Source of the DNA: Streptomyces sp. UW30
GTDB taxonomy: Bacteria; Actinomycetota; Actinomycetes; Streptomycetales; Streptomycetaceae
Reading direction: 5' to 3'
Assembly: GCF_008042075.1 (NCBI RefSeq)
Contig: NZ_RDBN01000005.1
Location: 1,262,029-1,297,041 of the forward strand
DNA length: 35,013 bases
Shown here: positions 1 to 7,360 of the stretch, piece after piece
Layout: the number at the start of each line of letters is the position of its first letter
Position numbering within the stretch: position 1 is the stretch's first letter
Made by a program: the position numbers and the translations under genes
The notes under the pieces: generated by a model
Told to the model about the DNA's origin: nothing
The model's input: only the letters and a program-made list of their open reading frames with translations
Databases searched by the model: none

Positions 1-275
1 GCCGCGCCCCCGACAACCGCCTCGTCCACTTCACCAAGCCGGACCAGGAGGTCCGCCCCGGCGACGTGGTCACCGTCGAGATCACCTACGCCGCCCCGCA
101 CCACCTCCTCGCCGAGGGCGCCGTCCTCGACGTGCGCCGCACGCGTGCGGGGGACGCCTGGGAGAAGCGCAACGCCGCCGAGGCCGCCAAGCCGGCCGGT
201 GTCTTGCTCGGCCTGCCGAAGATCGGCGTCCCCGAGCCGCTGCCGGCGGCGACGGGCGGCTGCGCGGCACACTGA
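1..275 (+). CDS. miaB: tRNA-2-methylthio-N6-dimethylallyladenosine synthase MiaB, C-terminal end (partial)
   Basis: Only the last 90 or so codons are present; the reading frame enters at base 3 and stops at 273-275. The visible part is the C-terminal TRAM RNA-binding domain of the radical-SAM methylthiotransferases (VTVEITYAAPHHLLAEG, then a hydrophilic tail ending GGCAAH). MiaB adds a methylthio group to C2 of i6A37 in tRNAs that read UNN codons, using two 4Fe-4S clusters. The cluster ligands and radical-SAM motif lie outside the window. The assignment rests on the TRAM sequence and on miaA lying 1.9 kb downstream, which is the normal Streptomyces arrangement; MiaA makes the substrate that MiaB modifies. 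Other TRAM-bearing methylthiotransferases (RimO) are less likely given the neighbours. Confidence 0.9.
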   Translation, partial: RAPDNRLVHFTKPDQEVRPGDVVTVEITYAAPHHLLAEGAVLDVRRTRAGDAWEKRNAAEAAKPAGVLLGLPKIGVPEPLPAATGGCAAH

Positions 276-320
276 GCGCGCGCGACAGGGGCGGGGCGAG
301 CAGGAAAAGGGGGGCGCGGC

Positions 321-611
321 ATGCCGCGATGGGTCGTGGTCGTACAGTCCGGTTCCGGCGAGCAGTACCGGTGCGAGGAGGCGGCCCGCTTCGAGGGCAC
401 CCTGGAACAGGCCCGCGCCCGCCTGTACGAGATCGCCTGCACCCATAAACACCGTGGCGGACTGCGCCAGCAGCGGCGCGAGGTGTTCCGGGTCGGTGCC
501 GGGGACGCGTACTACGCGCACGTCGAGGGACTGATGTCGACCCATCGCGTCCTGTTCCAACTGGCTGAACAGGTGTGGAGCACCGACCCGGAGCCGAACC
601 CCTGGCAGTAG
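321..611 (+). CDS. conserved small protein of unknown function (96 aa)
   Basis: A 96-residue soluble protein starting MPRWVVVVQSG and ending DPEPNPWQ. It starts 45 bases after the miaB stop, with a G-rich Shine-Dalgarno-like stretch (AAAGGGGGG) about 7 bases before ATG 321. No signal peptide or membrane segment is visible. The fold looks alpha/beta: an N-terminal strand, a GTLEQARARLYEIACTH helix with two His, and a C-terminal helix. I do not recognise a named domain. Its place between miaB and the LigB-like gene is the usual one for a conserved Streptomyces hypothetical protein, so it is probably co-transcribed with miaB. Function unknown. Confidence 0.8.
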   Translation: MPRWVVVVQSGSGEQYRCEEAARFEGTLEQARARLYEIACTHKHRGGLRQQRREVFRVGAGDAYYAHVEGLMSTHRVLFQLAEQVWSTDPEPNPWQ

Positions 612-621
612 GCTCCCGATC

Positions 622-1344
622 ATGCTTGCCGCCGCCGCAGTCTGCCCCTGTCCGCCGCTCCTCGTGCCCGACGTCTCAGCGGGCGCCGCGCCAGAGCTGG
701 ACGCCGCGCGTACCGCCTGCACGGATGCGCTCGGACTGCTCGCGGCGGCCCGGCCGGACCTGCTGGTGGTCGTCGGGCCCGGCGAGGAGCGCGACCACGG
801 GGCATACGCCGCGGGAGCACTGGGGTCGTTCCGGGGCTTCGGCGTGGACGTCGATGTATGGCTGGGGCGAGCCGATGGTGACGCCCCCGTGCCCTCGGCA
901 CGTCGGCTTCCGACGTCGCTCGCCGTCGCCGCGTGGCTGCTCGGGCGGACCGAGTGGTCGGACGCCCCGATCGAGGGACTCGTCGTGGGGGAACCGCTGA
1001 CGCCCGAGCGGTGTATCCAGATCGGGAGGGACGTTGCCCTCCGGGCCGAGCGGGTGGCGCTGCTGGTGATGGGCGACGCCAGCGCCTGCCGCACGCTCAA
1101 GGCGCCCGGCTATCTCGACGACCGGGCGGCACCTTTCGACGCGTCCGTCGCGCGTGCCCTGGGCGAGGCGGACGTGGCAGCCCTCAAGACGCTGGACACC
1201 GAGCTCGCGCACGAGCTGATGGCCTCGGGGCGGGCGCCCTGGCAGGTCCTCGCCGGCGCCGCCGAGGAGGCGGGCCTGTCGGGCGCCCTGCTGTACGAGG
1301 ACGCGCCGTACGGGGTGGGCTACCTGGTCGCGACCTGGTCGTAG
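622..1344 (+). CDS. class III extradiol dioxygenase subunit B-like domain protein
   Basis: A 240-residue protein starting MLAAAAVCPCPPLLVPDVS. The N-terminal CPCPPLLVP segment, the central hydrophobic strand LLVVVGPGEE and the later ALLVMGDASACR segment fit the LigB-like (class III extradiol dioxygenase subunit B) fold found in a small actinobacterial family. True ring-cleaving members bind Fe(II) with two His and a Glu; that set is not obvious here because the N-terminal His is replaced (CPCPP), so catalytic activity is doubtful. The start lies 11 bases after the upstream stop, with no strong Shine-Dalgarno; TAGGCT seven bases before ATG could be a -10 element of a leaderless internal promoter. 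Substrate unknown. The family name is inference from recall of the actinobacterial annotation. Confidence 0.78.
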   Translation: MLAAAAVCPCPPLLVPDVSAGAAPELDAARTACTDALGLLAAARPDLLVVVGPGEERDHGAYAAGALGSFRGFGVDVDVWLGRADGDAPVPSARRLPTSLAVAAWLLGRTEWSDAPIEGLVVGEPLTPERCIQIGRDVALRAERVALLVMGDASACRTLKAPGYLDDRAAPFDASVARALGEADVAALKTLDTELAHELMASGRAPWQVLAGAAEEAGLSGALLYEDAPYGVGYLVATWS

Positions 1345-1429
1345 ACGCCGTCCGGGAGCCGCGCCGGAAGGACAAACGGCGGACGGCCGGGAGCCGTGAA
1401 GCTCCGCGGCCGTCCGTCGATGTGCCGTT

Positions 1430-1699
1430 TCAGGTGGTCGGCGGGGGTGAGTCCGACGGCGGCCTGCTGTCGCCGGTCGCCGTGTCGTCGCCCTTGTGCG
1501 CGAGTCGGTCCATGGCGCCCTTGGCCTTGCCCGTGCCCGTGTGGATCTTGTCGCTGTACTTGCCCTTGGTCCGTGCGTCGACGGCCTTCGCGGCCCGCTC
1601 GATGCCGTGGTGGACCTTGCCCTCGTGCCGTTGCGCGAAGTCGGAGACCTTGTCCTTGGCCGGGGCGAGTTTGGCTTTCAAATTATCCTTCAGACCCAT
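1430..1699 (-). CDS. antitoxin-like protein (MT0933/Rv0909 family)
   Basis: An 89-residue, very basic and hydrophilic protein starting MGLKDNLKAKLAPAKDKV. The pattern of an amphipathic N-terminal helix, a FAQRHEGKVHHGIERAAKAVD helix and TKGKYSDKI is the signature I know from the short actinobacterial MT0933-like antitoxin family; the mycobacterial founder was named for a toxin partner. The C-terminus is a disordered Pro/Ser/Thr tail. Start ATG 1699 follows AAGGTGA at a good distance. It lies 24 bases after the stop of the next leftward gene, so the two are probably one transcript. No toxin-like gene adjoins it, so antitoxin is a family name here rather than a demonstrated role. Confidence 0.8.
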   Translation of the reverse strand: MGLKDNLKAKLAPAKDKVSDFAQRHEGKVHHGIERAAKAVDARTKGKYSDKIHTGTGKAKGAMDRLAHKGDDTATGDSRPPSDSPPPTT

Positions 1700-1723
1700 C
1701 GTTCACCTTCCCGCGCGGGGCAG

Positions 1724-2014
1724 TTACGTCCGGGCGCCCTCACCGGCCTCGCTGTCGGCGGCATCGTCGGCGGACTGCTGCTTGGGGATCTCGACCCCGT
1801 CCTCACCGTCGGCCTCGACGGACTCCACCGCCGCCGCAGGGGCCGCCTCCGCAGCCTCGGCCTCAGCCTCGACCTTGGCCTCGGCCGACCCCGTCACCTC
1901 TGCCGCCGCCTCCTGCGCTGCCGGCTCGGCCGTTTGTGTGGCGGCCTGGGCCTCGACAGTTGACGCCTCCTCCGTGGTCTTCGACCGCCGGAAAAGCCGT
2001 GCGAAAACGCCCAT
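1724..2014 (-). CDS. small Ala/Glu-rich protein of unknown function (96 aa)
   Basis: I place the start at ATG 2014 (MGVFARLFRRSKTTEEAST), preceded by a GGAGTGG Shine-Dalgarno. A longer in-frame reading back to 2209 exists, but it would overlap the start of miaA on the other strand and has no ribosome binding site. After a short basic amphipathic N-terminus (FARLFRRSK, which could contact membrane or nucleic acid) the protein is low-complexity Ala/Glu/Asp, with stretches such as EAKVEAEAEAAEAAPAAA, and is likely disordered. Streptomyces homologues are annotated as hypothetical, sometimes wrongly as gliding motility protein. It is divergent from miaA and probably the first gene of a two-gene unit with the antitoxin-like gene. 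Confidence 0.72.
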   Translation of the reverse strand: MGVFARLFRRSKTTEEASTVEAQAATQTAEPAAQEAAAEVTGSAEAKVEAEAEAAEAAPAAAVESVEADGEDGVEIPKQQSADDAADSEAGEGART

Positions 2015-2196
2015 ATCCACTCCATACGTTACTAGTGCGGGTGAAATCCCGCGTCGTCCGGTGCGCCCGTTCGCGCCCCCGGATGGCCGCCTCCGTGAAA
2101 CCGGCGGCGAAAACCTCGCAACACGCAACGACCCCGCGCGCGTGCCGTCACGTAACTCGTTCGAGACCACCGTGTGAGGTTTGCGAGACTGGGGCG

Positions 2197-3135
2197 GTGA
2201 GCAGTGCACCCCCCTCCCCGCGCGTCATCGCCGTAGTCGGACCCACCGCGGCCGGAAAGTCCGATCTGGGCGTCTTCCTGGCCCGGCAACTCGGCGGCGA
2301 AGTCGTCAACGCCGACTCCATGCAGCTCTACCGAGGGATGGACATCGGCACCGCCAAGCTGACGCCCGAGGAGCGCGCGGGAGTCCCGCACCACCTCCTG
2401 GACATCTGGGACGTCACCGTCACCGCCTCCGTCGCCGAGTACCAGCGGCTCGCGCGCGAACGCATCGACGCGCTGCTCGCCGAGGGACGCTGGCCGATCC
2501 TGGTCGGCGGCTCGGGGCTGTACGTCCGTGGGGCCGTCGACAACCTGGAGTTCCCCGGCACCGATCCCGAGGTCAGGGCCCGGCTGGAGGAGGAGCTCGC
2601 GCTGCGCGGCCCCGGGGCGCTGCACGCCCGCCTGGCCGCCGCCGACCCCGGGGCCGCGCAGGCGATCCTGCCCAGCAACGGCCGTCGTATCGTCCGGGCC
2701 CTCGAAGTGATCGAGATCACCGGCCAGCCCTTCACGGCCAACCTCCCCGGCCATGACTCGGTCTACGACACCGTCCAGATCGGCGTCGATGTGGCGCGCC
2801 CCGAGCTGGACGAGCGGATCACGCGCCGGGTGGACCGGATGTGGGACGCCGGGCTCGTGGAGGAGGTCCGCGCACTGGAGGCGCAGGGGCTGCGCGAGGG
2901 GCGTACGGCCTCGCGCGCGCTCGGCTACCAGCAGGTGCTCGCGGCGCTCGCCGGGGAGTGCACCCTCGAAGAGGCGCGGGCCGAGACCGTACGGGCCACC
3001 AAGCGCTTCGCGCGCCGCCAGGATTCATGGTTCAGGCGCGACCCGCGGGTGCACTGGCTCAGTGGGGCTGCGGCAGATCTCACAGAACTTCCGCATCTCG
3101 CACTGGCGTTGGTCGAACGACCGGTTACAGCCTGA
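2197..3135 (+). CDS. miaA: tRNA dimethylallyltransferase MiaA
   Basis: The product (312 aa) transfers the dimethylallyl group of DMAPP to N6 of A37 in tRNAs reading UNN codons, giving i6A, the substrate of MiaB. The P-loop GPTAAGKS is at residues 15-22. The substrate-recognition segment NADSMQLYRGMDIGTAK follows at about 38-54, and PHHLLDI, the LVGGSGLYVRG motif and the C-terminal RATKRFARRQ-W-F-R signature are all present. I chose GTG 2197 (VSSAPPSPRVIAVVGP) because it gives the family length; earlier in-frame codons lie in low-complexity sequence. No strong Shine-Dalgarno is visible (only GGGGC). The gene is divergent from the 2014-1430 pair, with a 182-bp shared upstream region. Confidence 0.96.
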   Translation: MSSAPPSPRVIAVVGPTAAGKSDLGVFLARQLGGEVVNADSMQLYRGMDIGTAKLTPEERAGVPHHLLDIWDVTVTASVAEYQRLARERIDALLAEGRWPILVGGSGLYVRGAVDNLEFPGTDPEVRARLEEELALRGPGALHARLAAADPGAAQAILPSNGRRIVRALEVIEITGQPFTANLPGHDSVYDTVQIGVDVARPELDERITRRVDRMWDAGLVEEVRALEAQGLREGRTASRALGYQQVLAALAGECTLEEARAETVRATKRFARRQDSWFRRDPRVHWLSGAAADLTELPHLALALVERPVTA

Positions 3136-3237
3136 TCACGTGATGGCATCGGGACGCTCCGGCCGCCGTCCGGGCCTCCGGCGCCATGCCATCATCGAGC
3201 TTCGATCGACCAAGTGGAGTCCGAGTTGGGAGGGCGC

Positions 3238-3747
3238 GTGGCGATGGAGGCCGGCCCTCGCGACACCGCACAAGGCACCGAGAACGTCACCACCGACACG
3301 GGTGAGCGGAATCCGGAAGGCGACCTTCTGAGCCCGGACGGGCTCGACGAGACCGAGGTCGGCGTCACCGACGACGGTCCCGAGCCCGAGGAGATGTACG
3401 CCGGCGGCCCGGAGGTCGAGGTCGAGCTGCGCCCGCAGCGCCGACTGCGCATCTGGCAGCTCGCGCCCATCGTCGGCCTGGCCGCGGTCGGCTCCCTGAT
3501 GTTCGCCTTCCCGCTGGCCTTCGACTTCGGAGACAGCGGCGCCGTGATCGCCATGCTGGGGCTCCTCATCTGCTCCTGCGCGGCCGGCTGGGGCATGATG
3601 GCCGCCCGCCGGGTCGGCTACACCTGGCCGGGGCTGCCGCAGCGGGGCGCCGGGCGCAGGCCGGACTGGCGGGTCGTGATCGGCTACGTCGTGGTGGTGG
3701 CCGCCGTCGTCGCCCTGGCCGTGTGGCGCGTGGCAAGGCTGCGCTGA
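3238..3747 (+). CDS. conserved membrane protein of unknown function
   Basis: About 169 residues. The first 75 or so are acidic and hydrophilic (TGERNPEGDLLSPDGLDETE and similar), then come three predicted membrane segments: LAPIVGLAAVGSLMFAFPLAF, an AVIAMLGLLICSCAAGWGMM segment, and VVIGYVVVVAAVVALAVW just before the C-terminus (RVARLR). A GGGAGGG Shine-Dalgarno at 3228-3234 could serve GTG 3238 or ATG 3244; a GTG at 3214 is also in frame but has no site. It sits between miaA and dapF, the usual position of a Streptomyces membrane protein of unknown role. No catalytic motif is seen. Confidence 0.8.
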   Translation: MAMEAGPRDTAQGTENVTTDTGERNPEGDLLSPDGLDETEVGVTDDGPEPEEMYAGGPEVEVELRPQRRLRIWQLAPIVGLAAVGSLMFAFPLAFDFGDSGAVIAMLGLLICSCAAGWGMMAARRVGYTWPGLPQRGAGRRPDWRVVIGYVVVVAAVVALAVWRVARLR

Positions 3748-3778
3748 GGCGTCCGCCAGGGGCCTGGGTCTGTGTCGA

Positions 3779-3797
3779 CATGCGGCTTCGCCGCGTG
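3779..3797 (+). terminator. short hairpin after the membrane-protein gene
   Basis: Bases 3779-3786 pair with 3790-3797 (eight pairs, one G-U) around a TTC loop, 31 bases after the upstream stop. There is no U-tract, as is usual in high-GC actinobacteria. It could be a weak terminator before dapF. Confidence 0.35.
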
Positions 3798-3880
3798 GGC
3801 GTGATCAGCCACATCCGACCGCGCAGACCCGCCGTCGCGCACTCTCCCTCTCCCTTGGCCCTACCGGCGGAGTGCTCCCG

Positions 3881-3893
3881 TACGATCGAGGAA
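3881..3893 (+). promoter_or_regulatory. candidate leaderless promoter -10 for dapF
   Basis: TACGAT at 3881-3886 fits the TANNNT -10 consensus and lies exactly six bases before ATG 3893, so transcription would start at or next to the start codon. A TTGGCC at 3855-3860 is a weak and rather distant (20-base spacer) -35 match. A GAGGA lies too close to the ATG to be a normal ribosome binding site. Confidence 0.4.
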
Positions 3894-4762
3894 TGAGCAC
3901 GCGGATCGCCTTCCTCAAGGGTCACGGCACGGAGAACGACTTCGTGATCGTCCCGGACCCGGAGAACGTCATCGACCTGCCCCCGGCCGCCGTCGTCGCC
4001 CTGTGCGACCGCCGCGCGGGCATCGGCGGTGACGGACTGCTGCACGTGGTGCGGTCCGCGGCGCACCCCGAGGCCAAGGACATGGCGGCCGAGGCCGAGT
4101 GGTTCATGGACTACCGCAACGGCGACGGCTCGGTCGCGGAAATGTGCGGCAACGGCGTACGCGTCTTCGCCCGCTACCTCCAGCGCACCGGTCACGCGAC
4201 CGAGGGTGACCTCAAGATCGCCACACGCGGCGGCGTGAAGAGCGTGCACATCGCCAAGGACGGTGACGTCACCGTCGGCATGGGCAAGGCCCGCCTCCCC
4301 GAAGGCGACGTGACGGTCGGCGTCGGCGAGCGCAGCTGGCCCGCGCGGAACGTGAACATGGGCAACCCACACGCGGTCGCCTTCGTGGACGACCTCGCGC
4401 ACGCCGGCGATCTGTACTCCCCGCCGCCGTTCAGCCCGGCCTCGGCCTACCCGGACGGGGTCAACGTCGAGTTCGTGGTCGACCGCGGCCCGCGCCATGT
4501 CGCCCTGCGCGTGCACGAGCGCGGCGCCGGCGAGACCCGGTCGTGCGGCACGGGTGCCTGCGCCGTCGCTGTGGCCACCGCGCGCCGGGACGGCGTCGAC
4601 CCGTCGGTGACCGGTGCCCCCGCGACGTACACCGTGGACGTGCCCGGCGGCACCCTCGTGATCACCGAGCGGCCCGACGGCGAGATCGAGATGACCGGTC
4701 CCGCCGTGATCGTGGCCGAAGGTGAGCTCGATGCGGAGTGGCTGGAAACCATCGCTCGTTGA
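3893..4762 (+). CDS. dapF: diaminopimelate epimerase DapF
   Basis: The product (289 aa) epimerises LL-2,6-diaminopimelate to the meso form in lysine synthesis; Streptomyces use the LL form in their peptidoglycan, so the enzyme here mainly serves lysine supply. The two catalytic cysteines are in their conserved settings: C85 in MCGNGVR and C218 in RSCGTGACA. The GHGTENDF start motif (residues 10-17) and NMGNPHAV (about 155-162) are also intact. Length agrees with other Streptomyces DapF. ATG 3893 is the family start; an in-frame codon at 3872 would add seven residues and lacks support. Confidence 0.96.
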   Translation: MSTRIAFLKGHGTENDFVIVPDPENVIDLPPAAVVALCDRRAGIGGDGLLHVVRSAAHPEAKDMAAEAEWFMDYRNGDGSVAEMCGNGVRVFARYLQRTGHATEGDLKIATRGGVKSVHIAKDGDVTVGMGKARLPEGDVTVGVGERSWPARNVNMGNPHAVAFVDDLAHAGDLYSPPPFSPASAYPDGVNVEFVVDRGPRHVALRVHERGAGETRSCGTGACAVAVATARRDGVDPSVTGAPATYTVDVPGGTLVITERPDGEIEMTGPAVIVAEGELDAEWLETIAR

Positions 4763-5059
4763 GTGGTCGGAGGCTGGGAAGTGCGGCCCTGAGGCGTCCG
4801 TGGCTGGGGAGTAGGGGTTCTGACGCCCTGCAGGCGTTGGAAATCGCGAACCGCGGCTGGTCGCGTGGCGCAAAACCGTAAACCTGCAAACCCTCGCTCG
4901 AATGGGTGATCCGTTTCACGCTCGGCGAGAGGCGGTCAGTCGCACGTGATGGGCTCGGTAGCATCAAGCACCGGCCCGGACGGGGGACAAGTCACCATCC
5001 CCTGAGCCGTGTCCGCCATGGGGTACCCCGTCCGCCGGTCCACGTAGCCGGAGGTGCCC
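4763..5059 (+). other. intergenic region dapF-rshA with a possible promoter
   Basis: This 297-bp stretch holds no convincing gene. TAGCAT at 4959-4964 with TCAGTC 17 bases upstream (4936-4941) is a possible promoter for the downstream gene, giving a leader of about 90 bases; the -35 match is poor. No riboswitch or long hairpin was recognised. Confidence 0.35.
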
Positions 5060-7231
5060 ATGAGTGCGGAGGCCGCGAATTCCGCGACGCCAGGCCCGGT
5101 AGCAGGCGCTGTGCCGCCTGTCGTGCCGCGCAGGAAGACCCGCGCCCGCATCGATCTGCGCCGCCTCGGCCGGGCGGCGCTGCTCGGCCCCGCCTCACGC
5201 GACCGGCTGCCCGACGCGATCGGCCATGTCGTCGACGCCCATCGCGCCCACCATCCCGACGCGGACCTCGAACCCCTGCGCCGCGCCTACGTGCTGGCGG
5301 AGTCCTCGCACCGCGGCCAGATGCGCAAGAGCGGTGAGCCGTACATCACACACCCCCTCGCGGTGACCCTGATCCTCGCCGAACTCGGCGCCGAGACCAC
5401 GACCTTGACGGCGTCCTTGCTGCACGACACCGTCGAGGACACCGACGTGACGCTCGATCAGGTCGGGGAGGAGTTCGGCGCGGAGGTGCGCTTCCTCGTC
5501 GACGGCGTGACGAAGCTGGAGAAGGTCGACTACGGCGCCGCAGCCGAGCCCGAGACCTTCCGCAAGATGCTCGTCGCCACCGGCAACGACGTCCGCGTGA
5601 TGTCGATCAAACTCGCCGACCGGCTGCACAACATGCGCACGCTCGGTGTGATGCGCCCCGAGAAACAGGCCCGCATCGCCAAGGTGACCCGGGACGTGCT
5701 CATTCCGCTCGCGGAGCGGCTCGGCGTGCAGGCGCTCAAGACGGAGCTGGAGGACCTGGTCTTCGCGATCCTGCATCCCGAGGAGTACGAGCACACACGG
5801 GAGTTGATCGTCGAGAACGCCTCCCGCACCGACGACCCGCTCGCGGAGATGGCCGAGCAGATGCGCGGGGTCCTGCGCGAAGCCGACATCCCGGCCGAAG
5901 TTCTCATCCGGCCGCGGCACTTCGTCTCCGTGCACCGCGTGTCCCGCAAGCGCGGGCGGCTGCGCGGGGCCGACTTCGGGCGGCTGCTGGTGCTGGTGAA
6001 CGAGGACGCCGACTGCTACGGCGTGCTGGGCGAGCTGCACACCTGTATGACGCCCGTCGTCTCGGAGTTCAAGGACTTCATCGCGGTTCCCAAGTTCAAC
6101 CTGTACCAGTCGCTGCACACCGCCGTCGCCCGTGAGGACGGTCAGGTCACCGAAGTCCTCATCCGTACCCACCAGATGCACAAGGCCGCCGAGGCCGGTG
6201 TCGTCGCGCTCGGCAATCCCTACACCCCCTCCGCCGAGGAGCAGGCCGTGGCCGGTGACGGTGAGCGCGCCGACCCCACGCGGCCCGGCTGGCTGTCGCG
6301 GCTCCTCGACTGGCAGGAGGCGGCGCCGGATCCGGACACCTTCTGGTCCACGCTGCGTGAGGACCTCGCCCAGGACCGCGAGATCACCGTCTTCCGACCC
6401 GACGGCGGCACGCTCGGGCTGCCCGAGGGCGCGACCTGTGTGGACGCCGCGTACGCGCAGTACGGGGAGGACGCGCACGCGTGCATCGGGGCGCGTGTCA
6501 ACGGGCGGTTGGCGACGCTCAGCACAGTGCTGCGGGACGGCGACACCGTTCAGCTGCTCATGGGGCAGGACCCGGCCTCGGAGCCGTCCAGGGAGTGGCT
6601 GGAGCACGCCCACACGCCTGCCGCGCGGATCGCCATCCAGCGGTGGCTGGCCGCGCATCCCGCACAGGGAGCGGTGGAGGCGAAGGACGCCGGGGTGGCC
6701 TTCCGGGGTGAGGCGGAGGGGCCCACGAGCCCGGCAGCCGCAGGGGAGGGGTCGGTCGTGCGGCCGGGAGGCCGGTCCGCCGCCAACGTTCTCGTCGACC
6801 GGGCCGGTGCGAGTGTGCGTCTCGCCGGCTGCTGTACGCCCGTGCCGCCCGACGAGGTCACCGGATTCTCCGTGCGCGGGGGAGTGGTGACGGTTCATCG
6901 CGTCGAGTGCGCCGCGGTGGCACGTATGAAGGGCGCGGGGCGCGCGGAGGTCGGTGTGCGCTGGGGGGACACCGCCGAGTGCCGGGTCACGCTGGTCGCC
7001 GAATCGTTCGTTCGCCCGCATCTCCTGGCCGACCTCACGGAAGCGATGGCTCAGGAGGGCGCCGAAATCGTCTCGGCGACGGTCGAGCCGCCGACCCAGC
7101 AGCGGGTGCGCCACACCTACACGGTCCAACTCCCGGACGCGGCCATGCTTCCGGGACTGATGCGGGCCATGCGGAACGTGGCCGGTGTGTACGACGTGAC
7201 CAGGGCTCAGCCGCAGATGCAGGGGGCGTGA
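5060..7231 (+). CDS. rshA: RelA/SpoT-family (p)ppGpp synthetase/hydrolase, RshA type
   Basis: A 723-residue bifunctional-type RSH protein. After a roughly 50-residue variable N-terminus comes the HD hydrolase domain with YITHP, LLHDTVEDTD and KLADRLHNMRT all intact. The synthetase domain follows (RPRHFVSVHR, then ADFGRLLVLV carrying the metal-binding Asp, EFKDFIAVPKFN, YQSLHT and TEVLIRT). The C-terminal half has a TGS domain (EITVFRPDGGTLGLPEGAT), a Cys-containing zinc-finger-like segment (LAGCCTPVP) and an ACT domain. It sits between dapF and the M1 peptidase, as does the second Streptomyces relA/spoT homologue, named rshA; the main relA lies elsewhere in the genome. Start ATG 5060 follows GGAGG by five bases. 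The synthetase domain deviates from RelA at several positions (see findings). Confidence 0.93.
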   Translation: MSAEAANSATPGPVAGAVPPVVPRRKTRARIDLRRLGRAALLGPASRDRLPDAIGHVVDAHRAHHPDADLEPLRRAYVLAESSHRGQMRKSGEPYITHPLAVTLILAELGAETTTLTASLLHDTVEDTDVTLDQVGEEFGAEVRFLVDGVTKLEKVDYGAAAEPETFRKMLVATGNDVRVMSIKLADRLHNMRTLGVMRPEKQARIAKVTRDVLIPLAERLGVQALKTELEDLVFAILHPEEYEHTRELIVENASRTDDPLAEMAEQMRGVLREADIPAEVLIRPRHFVSVHRVSRKRGRLRGADFGRLLVLVNEDADCYGVLGELHTCMTPVVSEFKDFIAVPKFNLYQSLHTAVAREDGQVTEVLIRTHQMHKAAEAGVVALGNPYTPSAEEQAVAGDGERADPTRPGWLSRLLDWQEAAPDPDTFWSTLREDLAQDREITVFRPDGGTLGLPEGATCVDAAYAQYGEDAHACIGARVNGRLATLSTVLRDGDTVQLLMGQDPASEPSREWLEHAHTPAARIAIQRWLAAHPAQGAVEAKDAGVAFRGEAEGPTSPAAAGEGSVVRPGGRSAANVLVDRAGASVRLAGCCTPVPPDEVTGFSVRGGVVTVHRVECAAVARMKGAGRAEVGVRWGDTAECRVTLVAESFVRPHLLADLTEAMAQEGAEIVSATVEPPTQQRVRHTYTVQLPDAAMLPGLMRAMRNVAGVYDVTRAQPQMQGA

Positions 7232-7360
7232 GGGCGCGGTCGCGTGACGCGCACCTGCCTTGCACAACCGCTCGGGCGTGCACCCACCTGATATACCCGT
7301 TCGAGTGTGGCGGGCGCGCGTCGTCGACGTCCTGTGCTTGTGCGCTGATAGCCCTGGTTC

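Noticed and set aside
1396..2196. In-frame extension upstream of miaA GTG 2197
   Set aside because: It would add 267 Arg/Pro-rich residues, overlap the two leftward genes and has no family support.
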